Source: Parelaphostrongylus tenuis (Eukaryota > Nematoda > Chromadorea > Rhabditida > Metastrongylidae). Taken from it: a stretch of 64,000 nt of DNA. Made by a program: the position numbers and the translations under genes. Positions 59,806-64,000 of this stretch are shown one piece after another (position 1 is the first letter of the stretch; each line of letters starts with the position of its first letter). Location of the stretch: NCBI GenBank assembly GCA_019055375.1, contig JAHQIW010007170.1, forward strand, positions 62,001-126,000, given 5' to 3'. The notes beneath the pieces are model-generated. The model worked only from the letters and a program-made list of their open reading frames with translations. It searched no databases and was not told the origin of the DNA.

Positions 59806-60215
59806 AAGTTATGATATATTGAATATACTAGCCACGAGCAATCTAGTATACAACACTCTGTGTTCGATGAGATTTTCACTGAACATAGAGTGTACGTTTT
59901 CACTTTCACTGAACGTTTTCACTGAACGTTCGTCGTCGCGACACTACCCTTTACATCTTAACCTCTTCAAAATTATATTTTTAATAACCCCTTATTTTAC
60001 ATCAAAATTTTACCTAAAATGCAATGATACCCTTCCATTTCCTACAATATTATTGGCTAAGCATATCTTCTAGCTGATATGGAAGCAACATATGTTGTGA
60101 ACTTGACAAAGTAGCCACTTTGACGCTCTGTCGAGGTGTTGGCATTTGATTGCTCTAATGGAGAATGTGTGCACCTAAACTATGGGTGGAACTTGGTTTA
60201 CGGGAACAGAAATCA

Positions 60216-60650
60216 TTAGGTTAAGGAAAAAGTCCCTTGACACCCTCTGAAAATTCAAAATTTGTACATGAATTCAATTACAAGCAACAATAATATTCTT
60301 CAGAAAAGAAACGGCCATTATCCACGATCTTTTGCCAACGATCTGCAAGCTTCTGGATCTGCTCGAAATCGCCTATTCTTGGGCTTTGAACCAAAAAACT
60401 CTTGACACGCCTCTTCAACTTGGTCAAATATCTCGAATCGACTTCCCAAGCAGGAAATGTTCCATTGAGCTGAGAAGACCATAATCGAGAGGCGCACTAC
60501 CTGGAGTGTACACTGGGTGCGGCAAGCTCTCGATTCCCTCCAACTCATAAAACCTTTCCTAAGTCTTCTTTGCGGTTTGGCATTGCCTTACTGAAACAGC
60601 GTGCGCTTTCGGCGATTTTTTCTTGAACGCATCGTCGCTGTGGGAGCTTC
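60216..60650 (-). pseudogene. mariner transposase C-terminal remnant with one candidate inverted-terminal end
   Basis: Minus strand shows GIESLPHPVYTPGSAPLDYG, SSMEHFLLGKSI, VEEACQEFFGSKPK and, in another frame, LADRWQKIVDNGRFF, the order of the mariner C-terminus (PHPPYSPDLAPSDY...FFxSKP...RWxKxIDNxGxYF). TTAGGTTAAGGAAAAAGTCC at 60216-60235 looks like a mariner terminal repeat; I could not find its partner. Frameshifted, inactive. Mariners are known from hookworms. Confidence 0.7.
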
Positions 60651-60654
60651 TCAT

Positions 60655-62800
60655 CGAAATACCCCTGAGATATTTTTGTGATTCTACAGTAACCGATACT
60701 TTGTGAAGCAAACATAAAATTTGAAATTTTTTGCGGATGTTTAAGAACTTTGTCGTCGGCCTAGTAAATGAGAAATATGCAGTACTTTTGTTCTCGTTCC
60801 ACCACAGTGGCTTTTCGTCATACTTGCTCCGTACCTCAAAGTATCCAACTCATGCAAGCGTAAACTATGAAAATTCGTAAAAATCAGCAAGAGGTGTATA
60901 AACAACCAAAGTACTATCGTCAGTATCTAAGGAAAGAGTAAGAGCTCTGAACTTATGTTCGAAAGTGTTCCATAATCCGGAGAAAGCGGAAGAACCTAAG
61001 CAGAAGAGAAGTAGCTCACGTTGGTATGACGGAGGTTTCCACCGAAAGCTGTTTACGCATCAGGAAGTCTCTGATGCAATAAATTGTGGTTATGAAATAT
61101 TCACTGGGCTCATAAAGGGTCTTTATGTACTGAGAAGAGACGGCGTGGTTGTTCAGGCTTCTGTATCTGTGTTTTGCTTACTGTCAAGTTGGAATACAAT
61201 ACTTTAGAACACGCTGTCTGACCATTCTAGTTGGACGTTCTGTATAGGGCAAACTCGTTGTTGAAAACCACTCCGAAGTTACGTTCTTGAACAAAACACT
61301 GCAGCGGAGCATTCAACAGCGAAAATGAACAGTGATGAATTCAAAATAACTAGCTAACAAATATTCAGAACGCCGTTGGAAATCTATTATCAACAAAAAA
61401 TATTTGCAGAAAAAATAAGGAATCATTTATGTCAGCTGGCAGAATTTTTTTGAAAAAGACCTCTTTTGCTGTATGAAGACTTTTCGTTAGAATCTTAGTA
61501 ATCATTCAAAATCCCAAATCTCGGAGGACTGAGTAATTTATTTTTCTCCAGAATGGCTCCTTCACAGCTCTTAGCATTCAAATTAAACTTGTTTCTTACT
61601 CATCGTGCCTAATGGCAATTTTTTAAATCATTTATTCAGATATTGTTTCTCGGTTTTGTAAACTTTTTCAGCTCTTTTAAACTTATCTGATAGATTGAAC
61701 TTTGCTCTATCGTTCTTGTGCTTAGGCTTTTCATTTTCATAACATGTAGCTGAAAACGCCATTAGGATTAAACTTATGCCCAGACCTAAGCAGCCTTAAT
61801 CCAAGAACGAAAAGCGTATGAAAGTGTAGAGGAAATTTCCAAACATCAGCATTGTAGGTTTTATCTAGATTACTTTTTCAATCCATAGAAATACCCTGCT
61901 TTCATTAGCAAGAATCGCGCTTCACATGTAAACTGCACCTGCGTGATCTATCAATGCACATGGTGCAAATGGAACTCAATCTCATTTTTCATGCTATAGC
62001 TCTGCCGAAAGGCTTTTTCTAAAATAAGTATACTGTTGAAGTCTTTGTGATTTATGTTATCAAATGGATACTCGTATCTTCAATAGCACTTGGAAATGAG
62101 TTCGTTTTTGAGCGGATGAGTTTTTCTCATGGCAACAGTCAAATATTTCAAGCCCAATTTTCATTTATAGTGAAAAAACCTTAAACGAGTTTCTTTAGTG
62201 GTATTTGTCTTTTACAACGATGAAGTGCCTCTATCATATAAACTCTACTCATAAGTACCAGTAGACCTGTTATGTAGTTTGAACGATGGGCTAACTACTT
62301 CAGACAAGAAATCTAATGATCTTTTCGCTCTCAGTAGCTCCATGATAATCTTTCAAAAAAGCCAATTCCAGATTTAGAATTTCCGAAATCCCAGTCTTAG
62401 AATGACTACCGAGAGATTAGAGAAAATTTATTTTCACCGGTACGACGCAGTAAACATGGCTTTTCAAAAAGCAAGCACATCATTGGAATCGTCGAGATCT
62501 AGGCTTTTGAACTATTACCAAAAGCAAGAAGAAAAATTTCTGTTTAGGTAAAAAAAAACGTATTTTAACAGTTGTGTACCAGCGCAGATACACGCCATCC
62601 CAAACGGGTCAAACATCGTGGTCCTTTTTTGGATACTGTTGAATTTCAGGCAAAGCGATTCTCCTCAGATTTTTAAGGTAGCCGTGGTAGATGGTCCCCA
62701 TAGGATTAAAGAGAGGGGGCATCTCTCTGACAGGACAGTTGTATGAAAGGATAAATACGTAATAAGGATTTCATATCTGAATAGGTTCATTTTTCTACAG
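60655..62800. other. No gene recognised
   Basis: An 80-codon plus frame at 60965-61207 starts with a Lys/Glu-rich segment but has no motif. The remainder is AT-rich with the weak repeat at 61.95-62.24 kb. Confidence 0.4.
61950..62240 (+). repeat. Copy of the 12.3 kb / 28.35 kb repeat
   Basis: GGAACTCAATCTCATTTTTC...GCTATAGCTCTG resembles GAAACTCAATCTTACTTTCC...GCTACAACGCAG at 28.38 kb, and its later part resembles 12.36-12.49 kb. Low identity. Confidence 0.4.
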
Positions 62801-62804
62801 CTGA

Positions 62805-63085
62805 CACTGAATTAGAGATGATAACATATTTTGGGCATTGCATGAGGTCTGTTATGGCACTTATACAGTACAATACACGTGTTTCAGCATTATAGCCTTG
62901 TCAGTTGCAGGGTGCCTTTTGGTTCATTCAGTTCCGCGGGGAGACCTCTCCTGATGTAAAGGAGCCGACGCCGAAATATTTACACTTGCAGCAAAAATGT
63001 AAAATCATTCAACGGGCAGTGTTGTATACTTGACGGCTCGTGGATGGTATACCATATTTATCATACCTTTCGTTTCGAGTGTTTT
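62805..63085. mobile_element. Second foldback-like family, copy 2
   Basis: GATGATAACATATTTTGGGC, GAGGTCTGTTATGGCACTTA, ACACGTGTTTCAGCATTATA, CTTGTCAGTTGCAGGGTGCC, AAGGAGCCGACGCCGAAAT. Matches 50.1 kb in order. Confidence 0.6.
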
Positions 63086-63104
63086 TGAGACATCGCCCAA
63101 AACA

Positions 63105-63290
63105 GGATAATAATGATAACATATTTTGAGCCTTACATGAGATGTGTTATGGCACTTGTACAGTGCAAGACATGTGTTTTGGCATCACAACTTCAACTGC
63201 ATGGTGCCTTTCGATTAACTCAGTACTGCTGGAAGACATCCCCCATTAAGAGGCGCCGCCAAGTTATAAAATGACCAAACGAGTAGTGTT
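63105..63290. mobile_element. Second foldback-like family, copy 3
   Basis: ATGATAACATATTTTGAGCC, GAGATGTGTTATGGCACTTG, GACATGTGTTTTGGCATCAC, GCATGGTGCCTTTCG, AGAGGCGCCGCC. It lies in direct orientation 300 bp after copy 2. Confidence 0.6.
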
Positions 63291-63654
63291 TTACATTAGA
63301 TTGCTTGTGGCTGCGAATAATTAAATGCATATGTGGCCTATATAGTGATTTATGTTAACCAACCGATTTGTCTAATCAGTGCTGCCACGTGATCGAACAT
63401 CATGATATTCATTTCTGGTGACAACTTTAAGGCAACTCTTTTGATGTGACGCACTTCTCATAGGTACTATAACACTCTGAGGAAGTCCTGTCAATGATTC
63501 ACATTGAGTTACAAAGTGATTTGCTTCTAAATGTCGATGTTTCGTGTTGAAAGAAAGACTTACTGCTTTACTAAACTGACAGTAGTCCCCTTCATGCATA
63601 TTCTTTCAAACCCCCGTGGACCCACGGTCACTACATCTCCAAAGGCTGCTTTGG

Positions 63655-63735
63655 ACGGTCTACTCCCTAAAACTCACCGTGCTGCGCCTAACAAGCGCAG
63701 GTTATTGCGTTTAACAATGGCACGCCAGGGGTGAC
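63655..63735 (+). repeat. Relative of the 52.3 kb inverted-repeat element
   Basis: CCGTGCTGCGCCTAACAAGCGC then GCGTTTAACAATGGCACGCCAGGGG parallels the 52.38-52.45 kb arm. One arm only. Confidence 0.45.
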
Positions 63736-64000
63736 CAAATCGCCCATGTTTCCACTTAGATATGCAGAGACTATGGGTCAACGAAACCAAAAGCATCAAA
63801 AGCGACTCCCGTTACAAAATGATCCGTCTGAAAAGGAACGTTTGAAGTACGAAAAGGCAGTTCTCCTCATACAATGCTTGACGTAGCAACCGTGCTGGGG
63901 CAAGCTATCGACATATCAATACGCAGAAACTACAACACTACTAGCGTAGCCACCTATAATCAATTACTCTCTATGAAAAGGCGTGGAAAAGTAATTATGA

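Noticed and set aside
1..64000. CRISPR arrays, bacterial operons, rRNA genes
   Set aside because: No regularly spaced repeats of the CRISPR type, no ribosome-binding-site-led gene strings and no rRNA-like sequence seen; gene structure is eukaryotic throughout.

Overview
The window looks like nuclear DNA of a parasitic nematode, most likely a strongylid of the hookworm type. The grounds are AT-rich non-coding DNA, few genes broken into many small exons, short TTTCAG/TTTTAG-type acceptors, candidate spliced-leader acceptors 16 nt ahead of start codons, a nematode-style innexin, and many decayed RTE-type retrotransposon, mariner and tRNA-derived SINE copies. The assignment is inference; no single marker names the species. 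Gene models were built by hand from splice signals and reading-frame phase.

Layout. 1-20 kb: no host gene I can support; decayed repeats (tRNA-like element at the left edge, SINEs, an RTE fragment at 6.5 kb, a mariner remnant at 8 kb, a dispersed repeat at 15.7-16.5 kb, and a large minus-strand RTE remnant at 18.7-20.1 kb). 20.3-32.3 kb: a complete innexin gene on the plus strand in 11 exons (439 codons, in frame throughout), whose introns hold a foldback element, a SINE, another RTE remnant and one 57-nt GC-AG intron. 32.3-39.7 kb: a SINE with a clean target-site duplication inside a foldback element, a 47-bp perfect inverted repeat enclosing a tRNA-like fold, a possible Tc/mariner remnant and a (TATG)n-type microsatellite.

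39.8-44.6 kb: on the minus strand, two secreted cysteine-rich genes with WAP-like eight-cysteine domains in tandem. One is a complete five-exon model of 143 residues with a signal peptide; the other is partial. 45.5-49.9 kb: a plus-strand chain of four phase-compatible exons of unknown function, containing a coiled-coil-like stretch. 50-54.8 kb: repeats, inverted repeats and microsatellite.

55-57.5 kb: a dUTPase gene on the plus strand with all five family motifs, four exons and a poly(A) signal, but two single-base frameshifts, so it is either a pseudogene or carries consensus errors. Its introns are filled with a nested repeat (an RTE 3' end inserted in an older repeat) and a tRNA-like foldback. 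57.5-64 kb: more RTE, tRNA-like, foldback and mariner remnants with no supported host gene.

The genes do not form a pathway: innexin is a gap-junction/hemichannel subunit, the WAP-like proteins are secreted and may be protease inhibitors or antimicrobials, and dUTPase cleans the nucleotide pool. The most unusual features are the WAP-like cluster and the repeat ecology (tRNA-like sequences carried in inverted repeats, and several foldback elements sharing an ACACGTGTTTC core).
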